Below are positions 6,374 to 6,524 of a stretch of DNA of 6,524 bases, in pieces. The stretch is taken from the NCBI GenBank assembly GCA_045535815.1, contig JAZSMJ010000009.1, positions 1 through 6,524 of the forward strand, read 5' to 3'. The stretch is from JAZSMJ01 sp045535815. GTDB lineage: Bacteria; Bacillota; Clostridia; Oscillospirales; CAG-272. The translations under genes and the position numbers were made by a program. The notes under the pieces are model-generated. The model was not told the DNA's origin, did not search any database, and saw nothing but the letters and a program-made list of their open reading frames with translations. Each line of letters starts with the position of its first letter. Position 1 is the first letter of the stretch.

Positions 6374-6524
6374 ACCGATAAGTATGAGTACACCTTCGCT
6401 CTCCGTGAGTCTGCTATCACCAGAGAGGTTGCTATGGAGCTTTGCGCTTACAGTTATGCTGATGATGCTGCCGCAACCTCTGCTATGCTTCTCACCATCA
6501 AGGTACACGAGGACGGCAATCTCA
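6362..6524 (+). CDS. Paralogous coding fragment on the plus strand, both ends missing
   Basis: The plus strand reads INVDTDKYEYTFALRESAITREVAM and continues in the same frame to HEDGNLI at the edge, 54 codons, with no stop. It is a close paralogue of the start of the visible minus-strand protein. Differences are largely synonymous or conservative (A/S, D/E, Q/E, S/A, D/H), so both copies look as though they evolved as protein-coding sequence. ATG codons occur at 6356-6361 just upstream, but they lie in the other arm's antisense and the preceding bases are pyrimidine-rich with no ribosome binding site, so I do not accept them as the start. The gene continues to the right. Confidence 0.6.
   Translation, partial: MNVDTDKYEYTFALRESAITREVAMELCAYSYADDAAATSAMLLTIKVHEDGNL
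6368..6524 (+). repeat. Right arm of a diverged inverted repeat
   Basis: These 157 bp are the inverted counterpart of 6205-6367, reach the window edge, and are still matching there, so the true extent of the repeat is unknown. Substitutions fall mainly at third codon positions of the plus-strand frame. Confidence 0.92.

Noticed and set aside
6374..6508. Extension of the minus-strand frame to an ATG at 6508
   Set aside because: This stretch is the reverse complement of the plus-strand paralogue, so it is antisense read-through. The matching protein segment on that DNA lies on the plus strand.

Overview
The window carries three tightly spaced genes on the minus strand. All look like secreted or membrane-anchored surface proteins of an uncultured, probably gut-dwelling Clostridia-type Firmicute. 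The lineage is inferred from style only: AAAGGAG/AAAGGGG ribosome binding sites, short MKKIL- or MNAKKIL-type lipoprotein signals, tandem Ig-like modules, and C-x-C-G repeat proteins of a kind common in such genomes. No marker gene, tRNA, rRNA, transposase or CRISPR array is visible.

Layout in transcription order, right to left. (i) 6373-5552: the C-terminal 273 codons of a protein I do not recognise; its 5' end is missing. (ii) A 76-bp gap with a palindrome. (iii) 5475-1138: a 1445-residue lipoprotein with an LASC lipobox, about seven N-terminal Ig-like modules and a long beta-rich C-terminal half containing a repeated aromatic-glycine motif. (iv) A 117-bp gap with a TACGTC dyad. (v) 1020-1 and beyond the left edge: a second probable lipoprotein built of 75-78-residue Cys-containing repeats. 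Its last two visible units are almost identical 234-bp DNA repeats.

The right end is anomalous. From a perfect 12-bp palindrome (6362-6373) the sequence folds back. Positions 6368-6524 on the plus strand encode a paralogue, about 88% identical in DNA, of the segment that 6367-6205 encodes on the minus strand. Neither copy has a start codon, ribosome binding site or signal peptide at the junction. It is either a real inverted duplication or inversion between paralogous genes or modules, or a chimeric join from assembly or amplification. The 18 substitutions and the in-frame 6-bp indel rule out a simple snap-back of one molecule.

No enzymatic function can be assigned to any gene. The shared orientation, short gaps and shared surface-protein character suggest one surface-display locus, with repeat expansion and paralogue duplication as its visible modes of change. 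I see no convincing novel defence or metabolic system here.
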